DNA of 64,000 nucleotides from Candidatus Flexicrinis proximus. GTDB lineage: Bacteria; Chloroflexota; Anaerolineae; Aggregatilineales; Phototrophicaceae. Both the position numbers and the translations under genes were made by a program. Positions within the stretch are counted from its first letter, which is position 1, and each line of letters begins with the position of its first letter. Shown piece after piece: positions 25,128 through 34,051 of this stretch. The notes under the pieces were generated by a model that was not told the origin of the DNA, did not search any database, and saw nothing but the letters and a program-made list of their open reading frames with translations. The DNA is taken from the NCBI GenBank assembly GCA_016712885.1, contig JADJQF010000034.1, positions 1-64,000 of the forward strand, read 5' to 3'.

Positions 25128-26759
25128 ATGCGTAGGATGTCGTACGATTTCGCCTCACGGCGGGCGATGGTCATGGGGCAGGGCGGAATGGTCGCCGCCA
25201 ATAATCCACTGGCCGCGCAGGCTGGGCTGGACGTATTGCGCCGGGGCGGAAATGCGGCGGATGCGGCAGTTGCCACTGCTGCTGTGCTGAACGTCACCGA
25301 CCCAGCCTCGACCGGTATCGGTGGCGACATGTTCGCGCTCTATTACGATGCAAAAACGGGTGCCGTCACCGGGCTGAATGGCAGCGGGCGCGCGCCCAAG
25401 GCGTTAAGCATCGAATACCTCGCATCGCAGGGGATCAGCGGCGCGATTCCCGATCGCAGCGTCCATGCGGTAACCGTGCCGGGCGCCTGTATGGGCTGGT
25501 ACGATCTGCTTCAATGCCACGGCCGCATGGGCCTGAGTGATGTCCTACGTGACGCGATTCATTACGCTCGCGACGGATTCCCCGTCCATCCCGTGTTTGG
25601 CGACGCGTGGGCTGCGCCACGAAATGCCAGATTTCTGGCGGCCAGTCCCAACACGGAGGACTATCTGCCTGGGGGCAATCCGCCAAAGGTCGGCCAGGTT
25701 GTTCAACTCCCCGGGCTTGCGCGTACCTTCCAGCTGGTGGCGGAAGGCGGGCCGCAGGCATTCTATGAAGGGCCGATTGCAGACGCTATTGTCTCAACGG
25801 TCCAGAGCCTGGGCGGGACGCTGACGCACGCGGACTTGAAGGCCCACTCTTCCACCTGGGATACCCCTATCACGACGACTTATCGTGGCGTGACCGTGCA
25901 CGAGATCCCGCCTAATGGCCAGGGAATGACCGCCCTGATCGCGTTAAACATCGCCGAGGCCTTCGATCTCGCCTCGATGCCGTGGGACAACCCGGAGCGT
26001 CTGCACCTGATGGTCGAGGCGATGCGCCTTGCCTTTGCCGACGCGCGCCAATACATTGCTGACCCCGCCTTTATTCAGGTACCGGTTGCCGGGTTGTTGG
26101 ACAAAAATTACGCCGCAGAACGCCGCTCGATGATTTCGCCGGACAGGGCAATGACTCCTCCGAGCTATGGCCTGCCGGTTGGAAAGTCGGATACGGTGTA
26201 CTTCTGTACCGCAGACGGGGAAGGGAATGCGTGCTCGTTCATCAATAGCCTGTACATGGGTTTTGGGACCGGGATCGTCGCCAAGGGCCACGGGATCTTC
26301 CTTCAGAATCGCGGCGCGAATTTCGAACTGGATCCCAAACATCCCAACAGCTTGCAGGGCGGCAAGCGCCCCTATCACACCATAATTCCCGGCATGTTGA
26401 CCCGCGCGGACGGGTCCCTGCTCGGCCCGTTCGGCGTCATGGGCGGTTTCATGCAGCCCCAGGGCCACTTTCAGATGGTCAGTGCCATGATCGACGACGA
26501 GGTTAACCCGCAGGATGCGCTGGACTTGCCGCGCTGGTGTCTGGTCGACGGCACCGGCTCAAGCGTGCTGGCCCTGGAAGAAGGTATTCCATTCAAGACC
26601 GCCGCGAAGCTCGCTTCGCTTGGCCATACCGTGAAACCCGTCACCGGTGAAGAAAGAGGTCTGTTCGGTTGCGGCCAAATCATCTTGCGGGACCCGGAGT
26701 CGGGCGTGTTGTTCGGGGGCTGCGACCCTCGTAAAGACAGCGTCGTGACCTCATATTGA
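25128..26759 (+). CDS. ggt: Gamma-glutamyltransferase family protein (YwrD-like, cytoplasmic)
   Basis: The 543-residue Ntn-hydrolase precursor has ANNPLAAQAGLDVLRRGGNA at the N-terminus and the cleavage and catalytic Thr in GKSDTVYFCTADGEGNA (about residue 353). It also has GFGTGIV and the GGKRPYHTIIPGM region, and GCDPRKDSVVTSY at the end. It should self-cleave into large and small subunits and transfer or hydrolyse gamma-glutamyl groups, for example from glutathione-like or polyglutamyl compounds. No signal peptide is present, so it stays in the cytoplasm, unlike E. coli Ggt. It is close behind the DUF4177-like gene. ATG 25137 is an alternative start. Confidence 0.9.
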   Translation: MRRMSYDFASRRAMVMGQGGMVAANNPLAAQAGLDVLRRGGNAADAAVATAAVLNVTDPASTGIGGDMFALYYDAKTGAVTGLNGSGRAPKALSIEYLASQGISGAIPDRSVHAVTVPGACMGWYDLLQCHGRMGLSDVLRDAIHYARDGFPVHPVFGDAWAAPRNARFLAASPNTEDYLPGGNPPKVGQVVQLPGLARTFQLVAEGGPQAFYEGPIADAIVSTVQSLGGTLTHADLKAHSSTWDTPITTTYRGVTVHEIPPNGQGMTALIALNIAEAFDLASMPWDNPERLHLMVEAMRLAFADARQYIADPAFIQVPVAGLLDKNYAAERRSMISPDRAMTPPSYGLPVGKSDTVYFCTADGEGNACSFINSLYMGFGTGIVAKGHGIFLQNRGANFELDPKHPNSLQGGKRPYHTIIPGMLTRADGSLLGPFGVMGGFMQPQGHFQMVSAMIDDEVNPQDALDLPRWCLVDGTGSSVLALEEGIPFKTAAKLASLGHTVKPVTGEERGLFGCGQIILRDPESGVLFGGCDPRKDSVVTSY

Positions 26760-26888
26760 CGCTGTCGCCTGCTTCAGGAATTTTGGCGCCAGCCTGCCTA
26801 CAGGCTAAACTAGATAGGGTACGTACGGAGGTTGGGTGGCAAATGCCATCCGCCTGTTGCCGACAGCTATCAAGCGGAGACCGTCAGC

Positions 26889-27557
26889 ATGGCGCAGAAT
26901 GACGAACGCGCGCAGAGACTGAAGCAGATCGCAGACCAGGTCGCGGCCTGCCGGTTGTGCCGTCTATACGAGAAGACGACCAATCCCGTCCCCGGAAGCG
27001 GTGATCCAAATGCCGAGATCGTATTTGTCGGTGAAGGCCCTGGTGAACAGGAAGATCTGCAGGGTCTGCCGTTCGTGGGCCGGTCGGGGCAATATCTCGA
27101 TTATCTGCTGAGCCTGATTGGCATGAAACGCAGTCAGGTTTTTATCGCCAATGTCGTCAAACACCGTCCCCCCGGCAATCGCGACCCACAGCCGGATGAG
27201 ATTCTGGCCTGTCAGCCGTATCTCGACACACAGCTCCAGATTCTCGACCCGCTGTTGATCGTCACGTTGGGCCGGTTCAGCATGGCGCGCTACTTCCCGA
27301 ATGCCAAGATCAGCAGTATCCACGGGACACCGCGTTACGAAGAACGGATCGCCTATTATCCGCTCTACCATCCCGCCGCAGCGCTGCGTAATCCCGGATT
27401 GCGGCAGGATATGGAAGACGACATCAACCGTATTCCAGCGCTCCTCGCCGAGGTTCGCAAGCTCCGTTCAGGCGCCGTGACGCTGGAAGTCGAGGAGTCA
27501 GCCTCGGCCCTGCCGCCTGAGGACGACTCGCCGCTGAGGCAGCTCAGTCTGTTTTGA
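26889..27557 (+). CDS. Family 4 uracil-DNA glycosylase
   Basis: The 222-residue protein belongs to the thermophile-type, iron-sulfur uracil-DNA glycosylase family. C-x2-C (CRLCRL, about 19-22) and later cysteines bind the 4Fe-4S cluster. GEGPGEQEDLQGLPFVGRSG is the uracil pocket motif, and the YHPAA box near 175 carries the DNA-contacting His. It removes uracil from deaminated DNA as the first step of base-excision repair. ATG 26889 has a GCGGAG site, whereas the upstream TTG at 26832 is weak. The Glu/Pro-rich C-terminal 30 residues, ending in QLSLF, resemble a clamp-binding peptide. A bidirectional terminator follows. Confidence 0.9.
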   Translation: MAQNDERAQRLKQIADQVAACRLCRLYEKTTNPVPGSGDPNAEIVFVGEGPGEQEDLQGLPFVGRSGQYLDYLLSLIGMKRSQVFIANVVKHRPPGNRDPQPDEILACQPYLDTQLQILDPLLIVTLGRFSMARYFPNAKISSIHGTPRYEERIAYYPLYHPAAALRNPGLRQDMEDDINRIPALLAEVRKLRSGAVTLEVEESASALPPEDDSPLRQLSLF

Positions 27558-27584
27558 ACCGGATGCCGGTCTGTGTAGCCAAAA

Positions 27585-27617
27585 AACGCCGCCCAACTTA
27601 GGGCGGCGTTTTCGTTT
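27585..27617. terminator. Bidirectional intrinsic terminator
   Basis: AACGCCGCCC (27585-27594) pairs with GGGCGGCGTT (27601-27610) around a 6-nt loop. It is followed by TTCGTTTTT on the plus strand and by a T-run on the minus strand. It serves both the glycosylase gene and the convergent FHA gene. Confidence 0.92.
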
Positions 27618-27671
27618 TTCGAGGCAGATTGCCTGCGAGCTTTGTGGGCAGGTACCGAAATATCGACGTCA

Positions 27672-28538
27672 CTACCCGCAGTTGGCGAAGATACAGGCGA
27701 TGTCCTTGAGGATTGGCACGCTGTCCCACAGGCGCAGCGTGTCAATGATGACCAGCCCGATACCCCCGATGCAAGCGCAGAACACGAACAGCACGCCGCA
27801 GCCGATGGCGACCCAGCGTAACGCACTGCGCGGTTCTTCTTCCCGGACAGCGTACGGATCGTAATCGTAGCCTGGCGGAATTTGCCCCTGCGGTGCATAC
27901 GCCGGCTGCTGGCCATATCCCGGGGCGCCGTATTCCTGTGGCGTCTGGGGGTAATATCCGGGCTGCGCGGGCTGCTGGCCGTATCCAGGTTGTGCTGGCT
28001 GCTGGCCATATCCGGGTTGTGCCGCTTGCTGGCCATATCCAGGCTGCGGATTATACGGCTGCTGCGGCTGTGGAGGCGTTCCATACCCCGGATCGACCGG
28101 TTGCTGGTACGGAGCTGCATCACGTCCCGGCGGTGTATAGGGTGATGGCTGCGCAGGGGGCTGCTGCGAATACGGAGACGGGCCGGGCGCGTAGGTGGGC
28201 GCGTCAGGGGCAGAGGCTGCCATCCCGGCACGCATGCGCTCGTAGCCGAGCGTGACAGTTTCGCCCAGACTGACCATGTCGCCGTTATTCAAGGGACGGC
28301 TGCCAACGAGGCGCTGACCATTTATGAACGTGCCGTTGGTGGACCCCAGATCGGCGATCGTGAACCCGTCAATGCCCCGCTGAAGACGCAGGTGATTCCG
28401 GCTCACCTCCGCGTCGTTTATTACGATTTCGTTTGCGATGTCGCGCCCTAAAGTGAGTACGTCTTTGTTCAGCTCGTAGACCGTATTAGGTTGCGGCCCG
28501 CGACGCTGTACAAGACGAAAGCTGTCGCCGCCCTGCAT
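27672..28538 (-). CDS. FHA-domain membrane protein with Tyr/Gln/Pro repeats
   Basis: The 288-residue protein starts with a forkhead-associated domain (GRDIANEIVI, SRNHL, DLGSTNGTFINGQ; residues 6-95) that binds phosphothreonine peptides. A 130-residue Pro/Gln/Tyr/Gly-rich linker follows, including PGYGQQPAQ repeats. One membrane helix (ALRWVAIGCGVLFVFCACIGG, about 240-262) and a short tail complete it. The FHA domain and linker should face the cytoplasm. ATG 28538 has GGGAG upstream and starts exactly at the family-like N-terminus; longer frames upstream are not plausible. No kinase gene is adjacent; an atypical kinase-like protein lies at 57245. Confidence 0.88.
   Translation of the reverse strand: MQGGDSFRLVQRRGPQPNTVYELNKDVLTLGRDIANEIVINDAEVSRNHLRLQRGIDGFTIADLGSTNGTFINGQRLVGSRPLNNGDMVSLGETVTLGYERMRAGMAASAPDAPTYAPGPSPYSQQPPAQPSPYTPPGRDAAPYQQPVDPGYGTPPQPQQPYNPQPGYGQQAAQPGYGQQPAQPGYGQQPAQPGYYPQTPQEYGAPGYGQQPAYAPQGQIPPGYDYDPYAVREEEPRSALRWVAIGCGVLFVFCACIGGIGLVIIDTLRLWDSVPILKDIACIFANCG
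27956..28046 (-). repeat. 27-bp in-gene tandem repeat
   Basis: About three and a half units of 27 bp encode PGYGQQPAQ in the linker of the FHA protein. Units differ mainly at third codon positions, so the protein sequence is better kept than the DNA. Confidence 0.75.
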
Positions 28539-28737
28539 AATGTGTTGCTCCCATGCGACTAGAACACAACGAATTATACTGAACACTGGCATCGGCGCAA
28601 CGTGGCAATAAGCGACGCCTGCCCGACGCGCTCCGTCTGATCGCGTGACGCCTCTCAAATACTCCGCGGTGGAAAGTTCATTTTTGGTGTGATACAGTTT
28701 GATCATCTTAACGAACAGTTGTTTTATGGAGGGCGAC

Positions 28738-29409
28738 ATGAACCTCGCCACCAGTCCCTCACACCGTTTCAGTGAAATTCATGCCGCTCTTTACGCCAAA
28801 CTCCGTAATAACAGCGTCAATCTACAGGCCGTAAACTCGGGGATGAGTGTCCTCAGCCTTGAACCAGAACAGGCGCTTGTGTTCGCCTATGTTCGCATCC
28901 ACAGCGAAGCCCAGTTGGTCGAGAAGATGATCGGTCTCAGAAGCACAGAGATCGATTTGCAGCGCCACCCGTTGATCGAGTTGCGCCTGACCGAGCGGCA
29001 TCTCGCCCTCGAGTTAGTTCTCTCGCCGCATGCCTGGTGGGACCAGCGCAATCTCATCGGCAAGCTGTCCGTGCGCCGCCACCATGATGAGCTCCGCGAA
29101 CTGCTGTTGGCGCTGCCCCAGGAAATGATCCTGGGCCACTGGCACGGCGCCGCTCTGAGCGATCAGCACCTGACTCTCCGCCACCTGCGCTCTCCGCGTG
29201 TAATGGATGCCTGGCTTCAAACATTCTCGGACGGGCGCGATCCAATCCGAATTGGCATCTGGCAGGAGGCCTCCGCCATCAACGGCCCTGATGCAGTTGC
29301 AGACCTGTTTGAGGCCGCCCAGTCGCTTTATGGGGTTTATAGATTCCTGGCTTGGACGGGTCGCAACGATTTTCAGGCGTTCTACAATCAGCGCCAGGAA
29401 AGCCTCTAG
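28738..29409 (+). CDS. Hypothetical protein, 223 residues
   Basis: I do not recognise the family. The protein is soluble and alpha/beta in character. A helical N-terminus (HRFSEIHAALYAKLRN) is followed by a domain with conserved-looking His and Trp (HAWWDQRNLIG, ILGHWHGAAL) and a C-terminal GVYRFLAWTGRNDFQAFYNQRQ. Coding is supported by GGAGGG seven bases before ATG 28738, a single clean frame and third-position GC. It is divergent from the FHA gene and convergent with the sulfite-oxidase-like gene, so context gives no hint of function. Confidence 0.75.
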   Translation: MNLATSPSHRFSEIHAALYAKLRNNSVNLQAVNSGMSVLSLEPEQALVFAYVRIHSEAQLVEKMIGLRSTEIDLQRHPLIELRLTERHLALELVLSPHAWWDQRNLIGKLSVRRHHDELRELLLALPQEMILGHWHGAALSDQHLTLRHLRSPRVMDAWLQTFSDGRDPIRIGIWQEASAINGPDAVADLFEAAQSLYGVYRFLAWTGRNDFQAFYNQRQESL

Positions 29410-29433
29410 CCTGTCTTTGACCAAGCCCGGTGG

Positions 29434-30525
29434 CTAGCGGCTCGTTACGCTGACCCAGTGCCAAGCGTTGTTCTGATAGCCCCGGAAGTTCCAGATTTCC
29501 GACGGATGCCTTGGCTGAACATACCCGTCGCTGTCGTGGGCGCGGACGATCAGGGTCTGCGCGCCCGGCGCAAGTTCGATCTCGGTTGACCACAGGGCCC
29601 AGATCCATTGACGCGGCGCGCTTTCGAACACAGCATCTTTCCACGTTTCTCCGCCATCCACCGAAAGCTCGACGCGCGCAATGACCGCATTCCCGGCGGC
29701 CATAGCGTAGCCACGCACGCTTGCACGCCCTGAAGCGATTGCAGCTCCTTCTCCTGGCACCAGAATCGCGGCATGTGTGGCGTGCTCGTTGAGCATCGTC
29801 CCGCCCGTCCAATTGACGTTGTGTTCCGTAACGTCGCGTGGAAAGGTCTTGTAGTCATGGGCCTGAAAGTGATTGGTTGACGGATGTTCCTGCGCCGTGA
29901 CCTGAGTAAGCCATTTGACGCTTCGCGCCGCGATATAACCCGGTACGATGGCGCGTAACGGCGCGCCGTGGATAGCCGTCAGCGGTTCGCCGTTCATCGC
30001 CCAGGCGAGAAGTGTTCCAGGCTGGAGCGCTTTCTCAACCGGGATCGAGCCGCCGAACCCACCGCCATCGGGTGCTGCTCCGAGATCATGTCCGGTCATT
30101 GCGATATGTGCTGCATCCGGCCTGACCCCCGCCTGCTCCAATACATCGCCAAGTTCGACGCCGGTCCAGGTTGCATTGCTGATAGCCTCAGTCGTCCACA
30201 GCAGCGCATTTTTCTGCATCGGTCGGATGGCGTGCAGTTCGCTGCGCCGGTTTCCCGCACACTGAAGAGTGATCTCAAGGGTTTTCTCGGCGAAATCGCG
30301 CTTGAGGTCTGACAGCGTGAGCGTAAGCGGGCGGTCAACCATACCCTCGATGTGGAGCAAATAGCGGCTCTCGTCCAGTGCCGGGATGGGGCCATGACCG
30401 CGCACGTAAAAGTCGGCCACCGGGGTCAGGAGATCATGTCCGAGTTCACCGGGATCCACGCCTCCGTTAAAGGGGGACTGCTGATGGACGATGAACTTAT
30501 CGGATTTCCCGTCCCTGCCGCTCAT
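29434..30525 (-). CDS. Sulfite-oxidase-like molybdopterin enzyme
   Basis: The 363-residue protein has the Mo-cofactor domain with the Cys ligand in ITLQCAGNRRSELH (C89), the GHDLGAAPDGGGFGGSIP region and the PGYIAARSVKWL box. A C-terminal dimerisation domain of the Ig type follows (RVELSVDGGETWKDA). It lacks the cytochrome b5 domain and a signal peptide, so it is probably cytoplasmic. It would oxidise sulfite or a similar substrate with an unknown electron acceptor. ATG 30525 overlaps the stop of the DinB-like gene (ATGA) and marks the true start; the longer frame upstream is antisense-like sequence. Confidence 0.88.
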   Translation of the reverse strand: MSGRDGKSDKFIVHQQSPFNGGVDPGELGHDLLTPVADFYVRGHGPIPALDESRYLLHIEGMVDRPLTLTLSDLKRDFAEKTLEITLQCAGNRRSELHAIRPMQKNALLWTTEAISNATWTGVELGDVLEQAGVRPDAAHIAMTGHDLGAAPDGGGFGGSIPVEKALQPGTLLAWAMNGEPLTAIHGAPLRAIVPGYIAARSVKWLTQVTAQEHPSTNHFQAHDYKTFPRDVTEHNVNWTGGTMLNEHATHAAILVPGEGAAIASGRASVRGYAMAAGNAVIARVELSVDGGETWKDAVFESAPRQWIWALWSTEIELAPGAQTLIVRAHDSDGYVQPRHPSEIWNFRGYQNNAWHWVSVTSR

Positions 30526-31001
30526 CCCAAGGTAATTCCAAGTACACGGGCGATATCCCGTGCATGTGCCTGAGCATGCAGCGCCTGCATCCGGATAATG
30601 TTGCGCACGGTCATCGTCGCCCCGGAGGCATGCCGTCCCTCTCGATCCAGTTTCGCCTCGTCCAGTCCATCCAGCCATTCGAGCAGCGCTTTACGATTTG
30701 CGGCCAGTTCTGCCCGCGCCTCAACCACCGTCTTGGTGGCGAACTTCTCGGTCGTACGGGCGTTGTAGCGCTCGACGTCGAAATCTGCGGGGATAACGTC
30801 TTTACCCTCGGCAATGTTCATCGCCTGAAAGTTATGTCCCCGATCCGCCTCAGTGATATGGATCAGGACCTGCCGGGTGTTCCACTGCAGGCCGTCAGGA
30901 TAGATCTGTTGCTCCCAGCGGTCGCCGACCTGATCGAGGACTTTGTTGACATACGACTCGGATTCGTCCAGCTTTGTTCTAATTTGCTCTTTTGACTTCA
31001 T
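30522..31001 (-). CDS. DinB/YfiT-like four-helix protein
   Basis: The 159-residue protein has the four-helix DinB fold. The three metal-binding histidines are in WNTRQVLIHITEAD and in the final helix LHAQAHARDIARVL. Members use a divalent metal and often act as thiol-dependent transferases, for example with bacillithiol or mycothiol. The actual reaction here is unknown. It is translationally coupled (ATGA) to the sulfite-oxidase-like gene, suggesting a joint role in sulfur or thiol chemistry, which is an inference. Confidence 0.85.
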   Translation of the reverse strand: MKSKEQIRTKLDESESYVNKVLDQVGDRWEQQIYPDGLQWNTRQVLIHITEADRGHNFQAMNIAEGKDVIPADFDVERYNARTTEKFATKTVVEARAELAANRKALLEWLDGLDEAKLDREGRHASGATMTVRNIIRMQALHAQAHARDIARVLGITLG

Positions 31002-31099
31002 ATAATCTCCCTCAAACGAGTCTGGTTGACTTGCGGACCGCCCTCCATGTTTTCAGGCTGCCGCTCGTGCCGGTCGCCATAGTTAGGCGACCCGCGATC

Positions 31100-32170
31100 C
31101 TATAGTTGGACGTAGCTGTCTTCGGCCAGGATAAAGCGGTGTACTTTCGGCAGGCTTTGCCCACTCGATGATACGATCGAACCGTCCGCCATCAGGCTGC
31201 CATCAATACGCCCATCAATCCCCTTCAACACACAATCCTGCATCACAATGCTCGCCTCGATCTCGCTGTGTTCGACCGTGACGTTGTTGCCGATTGCCGT
31301 GTAGGGTCCGACATAACTGTTGCTGATCGTCACGCCTGAGCCAATCACCACTGGCCCGCGCACGACGCTGTTGATAATTTTGCTGCCCTCGCCCAGAACC
31401 ACGCGCGCCGAGACTTCCGAATTCTCGATGTTTTCGCCTTCTGGCGGGGGAGAGTAGGGCATGTCTCCCAGTACGAGCTGGTTCGCGCGCACAATCGCAT
31501 CCGGTTTGCCTGCATCAATCCACCAGCCACCAATCGTATACTGCGAGACCTTTTTGCCGGACGACACCAGGTACTGAATGGCGTCGGTAATCTCCAACTC
31601 ATTGCGCCACGATGGCTTGATATTGGCGATTGCGTCGAAGATCGAGTTGCGGAACAGATACACGCCGCTGATAGCCAGATTACCGATGAATTCCTTGGGC
31701 TTTTCCACCACCCGCAGTACACGGTCGCCTTCGACCTGCGCGATACCGAAACGAGATGGGTCCGCCACTTCACCCACGCCAATCGCTGCTTCACTGTCTG
31801 ATGCCTCAAACCCGGTCAGCATCGAGTGCATCTTGTCCTGAAAGATGTTGTCCCCCAACAGCATCGCGAACGGTTCACTACCCACGAAGTCGCGAGCCAG
31901 ACCGCACGCGTGCGCGAGGCCTTTCTGTTCAGCCTGTATGATGAACGTCAGCTGTACACCCATCTGAGAGCCATCGCCCAGCGCCGCGACAATCGGAGAC
32001 TCGAGACTGTTGACGATGATGCCGATCTCTTTCAGGTCTGCGGCTCTCAGCATGTCGATGGCGTAGGCAATCAACGGTTGATTGGCAACCGGGACCATCG
32101 GTTTGGGCATTGTCAGCGTGACAGGACGCAGGCGCGTCCCCTGTCCCGCAGCGAGAATGATTGCTTTCAC
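31100..32170 (-). CDS. Sugar-1-phosphate nucleotidylyltransferase with left-handed beta-helix
   Basis: The 356-residue protein has the nucleotidyltransferase core (LAAGQGTRLRPVT, residues 6-18; PKPMVPV; LGDNIFQD) and a C-terminal left-handed beta-helix made of hexapeptide-like repeats (SARVVLGEGSKIINSVV, VIGSGVTISNSYVG). The layout is that of archaeal-type long RmlA/glucose-1-phosphate thymidylyltransferase. It makes an NDP-sugar for cell-surface polysaccharide. The exact base and sugar are not certain, and an acetyltransferase-like second activity, as in GlmU/Sta-like proteins, is possible. No other sugar genes are adjacent. Confidence 0.88.
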   Translation of the reverse strand: MKAIILAAGQGTRLRPVTLTMPKPMVPVANQPLIAYAIDMLRAADLKEIGIIVNSLESPIVAALGDGSQMGVQLTFIIQAEQKGLAHACGLARDFVGSEPFAMLLGDNIFQDKMHSMLTGFEASDSEAAIGVGEVADPSRFGIAQVEGDRVLRVVEKPKEFIGNLAISGVYLFRNSIFDAIANIKPSWRNELEITDAIQYLVSSGKKVSQYTIGGWWIDAGKPDAIVRANQLVLGDMPYSPPPEGENIENSEVSARVVLGEGSKIINSVVRGPVVIGSGVTISNSYVGPYTAIGNNVTVEHSEIEASIVMQDCVLKGIDGRIDGSLMADGSIVSSSGQSLPKVHRFILAEDSYVQL

Positions 32171-32282
32171 AGGGCGTTCCTTTCAAGGAATATCATTACC
32201 AATATACACATTAGCCTGTAGTTTACCCTTGAGTACAGTCCCTCACCAGCGATGAATAGGCATTCCGTCTGCCTCCACGCCG

Positions 32283-32990
32283 CTATCCGACATCAATTCT
32301 GAACGGGTTGAAGTCCGTATTTATGTCGAAGAAGTCCTCTTGTTCGGCGCGCTTCAGCCAGTTCACCACCACCAGCGTAAGCGGGGTCAGTACAACCTCA
32401 ATGCCAACTTTAAGCAGGTAATTCGTCACAGCCAGCGACCAGAACAATTCTGCAGGAAATGTGCCGAGTGCCGTGGCGATCACCAGGAATACCAGCGTAT
32501 CGACGATCTGACCCACAAGCGTGCTTCCGATCGTGCGGAGAGGCAGATAATTACCCCGCGTTGCGACCTTCATCCTGGCGAGGACATAGCTGTTGGTAAA
32601 CTCTCCGCAGGCATACGCAGCAAGGCTGGCGACGACGAGCCCGCTTATGCCGCCCAACACTTTGTCATATGCCGTTTGCCCGACAGTGTCGGCCCAGTAT
32701 GCCTCTGCCGGAAGCGCCCCGGTTAGCCAGACGAAAAACCCCATCAGGGCCGTGGCGACAAATCCCATCCAGATGACTCGGCGTGACCGCCGGTAACCGT
32801 ACACTTCCGTCAGGATGTCGCCGAATATGTAGGAAATCGGGAAGACCAGCGTTCCGGCATCGAACGCGAGCTGGAGTGACCCGAGGCGCAGCCCCAGGTC
32901 GATCAGCTTGGCGCTGCTCAGTAGGTTGGAGAGCAGCAGCACGGTGACGAAGAGTCCCATAACGAAATCGAAGTACTTGTAAGTCTTCAC
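32283..32990 (-). CDS. Queuosine precursor transporter (YhhQ/VUT family)
   Basis: The 235-residue protein has six membrane helices. The family signature is FPISYIFGDILTEVYGYRRSRRVIW after the second helix, and ACGEFTNSYVLARMKV before the fifth. YhhQ in E. coli takes up preQ0 and preQ1 for queuosine synthesis in tRNA, and this protein should do the same in the inner membrane. GTG 32990 is preceded by AAAGGAAA at five bases and starts just before the first helix; longer forms would add unrelated residues. No queuosine synthesis gene and no clear preQ1 riboswitch is seen here. Confidence 0.88.
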   Translation of the reverse strand: MKTYKYFDFVMGLFVTVLLLSNLLSSAKLIDLGLRLGSLQLAFDAGTLVFPISYIFGDILTEVYGYRRSRRVIWMGFVATALMGFFVWLTGALPAEAYWADTVGQTAYDKVLGGISGLVVASLAAYACGEFTNSYVLARMKVATRGNYLPLRTIGSTLVGQIVDTLVFLVIATALGTFPAELFWSLAVTNYLLKVGIEVVLTPLTLVVVNWLKRAEQEDFFDINTDFNPFRIDVG

Positions 32991-33155
32991 AGGGTTTCCT
33001 TTGCTGTGAGCAGCGAAACAGGCTGGCCAGCGGATAGCGAGTGTCCTGGCGGCGGCCGATGACATGAGCAGTCATCCCTACCTGCAGCAGGACGCGATCA
33101 GTATACAGGGGTCTGGCCGTCCCGCCCAGGCGGGCGAGGGTCCGAATGGGTCTCA

Positions 33156-33752
33156 TCACTGCGGGAGATATAGCGTGGCGAGTACTCCGGGTAAGACGAG
33201 TTCCATAAAGTGGTCTGCCAGTGTCTCGGCAGACGGTGCTGCCGGTTGGGCGACGATCCAATGCACCATGCCAAGATAAGCCCCGCCAAGCATGCTGATC
33301 ATCACGTCCGGGGGGATGCGCCATGTTATGACCCCCGAACGGGACAACCACCGCAGTCCCACCTTGAACACACTATCGAATATTTCGTTGACCACGCCAG
33401 TCGAGCCGCCTGCGCCAAACATCACCCTGTAGAATTCAATGTTTGTGAGGACGTGGCTAAATAAACCTACAAAGAACAGGTGTAGTCGCTCGGTTCCGAT
33501 CTCCTCGTCCGGCGAGGCATGCAGCGGCGGCCGCAGCAGTGTCAGTTCATCGAGTGTTTCCCCGATGATCTGTGCCAGCAGATCGTGTTTGTCCGCGTAA
33601 TGCAGGTAGAACGTTGCACGATTTGTCCCGGCGCGACCAGTGATGTCCTGAACCGTTACCTGATCGAAGCCGATTTCGTGAATGAGGGCGAGGAGCGATG
33701 CCCGCAGGAGTTGGCGGGTACGTACGACGCGACGATCCTGTTTACTCGACAT
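33156..33752 (-). CDS. TetR-family transcription regulator
   Basis: The 198-residue protein has an N-terminal helix-turn-helix, VTVQDITGRAGTNRATFYLHYADKHDLLAQI, typical of TetR regulators. An all-helical ligand and dimer domain fills the rest, resembling the TetR C-terminal group with FFVGLFSHVLTNIEFYRVMF. It probably represses its own promoter in the 33753-33900 gap or the transporter gene downstream (about 165 nt away); the ligand is unknown. No clear palindromic operator was found beside it. It is divergent to nothing, as metG lies upstream on the same strand. Confidence 0.88.
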   Translation of the reverse strand: MSSKQDRRVVRTRQLLRASLLALIHEIGFDQVTVQDITGRAGTNRATFYLHYADKHDLLAQIIGETLDELTLLRPPLHASPDEEIGTERLHLFFVGLFSHVLTNIEFYRVMFGAGGSTGVVNEIFDSVFKVGLRWLSRSGVITWRIPPDVMISMLGGAYLGMVHWIVAQPAAPSAETLADHFMELVLPGVLATLYLPQ

Positions 33753-33997
33753 AGCGTCTGCCTCTGTTGATTAAGCCACAGGGCCTCGACGCTAGACGTC
33801 CCCAATCCACCGTCTTCTGTTACGCAAATTTTACCAACAGTTTGTCGCAGAATCTTATATCCATGGGCGAAATCCAATGAGAGCGCCATTCACACGCGCG
33901 CCTAGGCCGCGGCTAGACGCAACTGCCCCTGCGGACATCGCGCCGCGGATCGTCGTTAGTTCGGCTAACCTGCTGTTCAGTGCGGCCAGGAGGATAC

Positions 33998-34035
33998 AGG
34001 ATATGCGGGGACTTAGGCTCCGGCGCATATCCTGA
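33998..34035 (-). terminator. Hairpin downstream of metG
   Basis: CAGGATATGCG (33998-34008) pairs perfectly with CGCATATCCTG (34025-34035), 11 bp plus two or three more G-C pairs in the loop. It starts 16 nt past the metG stop. There is no T-run on the minus strand, so termination or 3'-end protection are both possible. Confidence 0.5.
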
Positions 34036-34051
34036 CTTGCGTTTCGTGCCG

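Noticed and set aside
27956..28046. CRISPR-like array
   Set aside because: The 27-bp units are direct, without spacers, in frame, and encode a protein repeat.
33753..34051. Operator for the TetR regulator
   Set aside because: The only palindrome (33998-34035) is right after the metG stop, about 250 nt upstream of the tetR start, and fits a 3' hairpin better.
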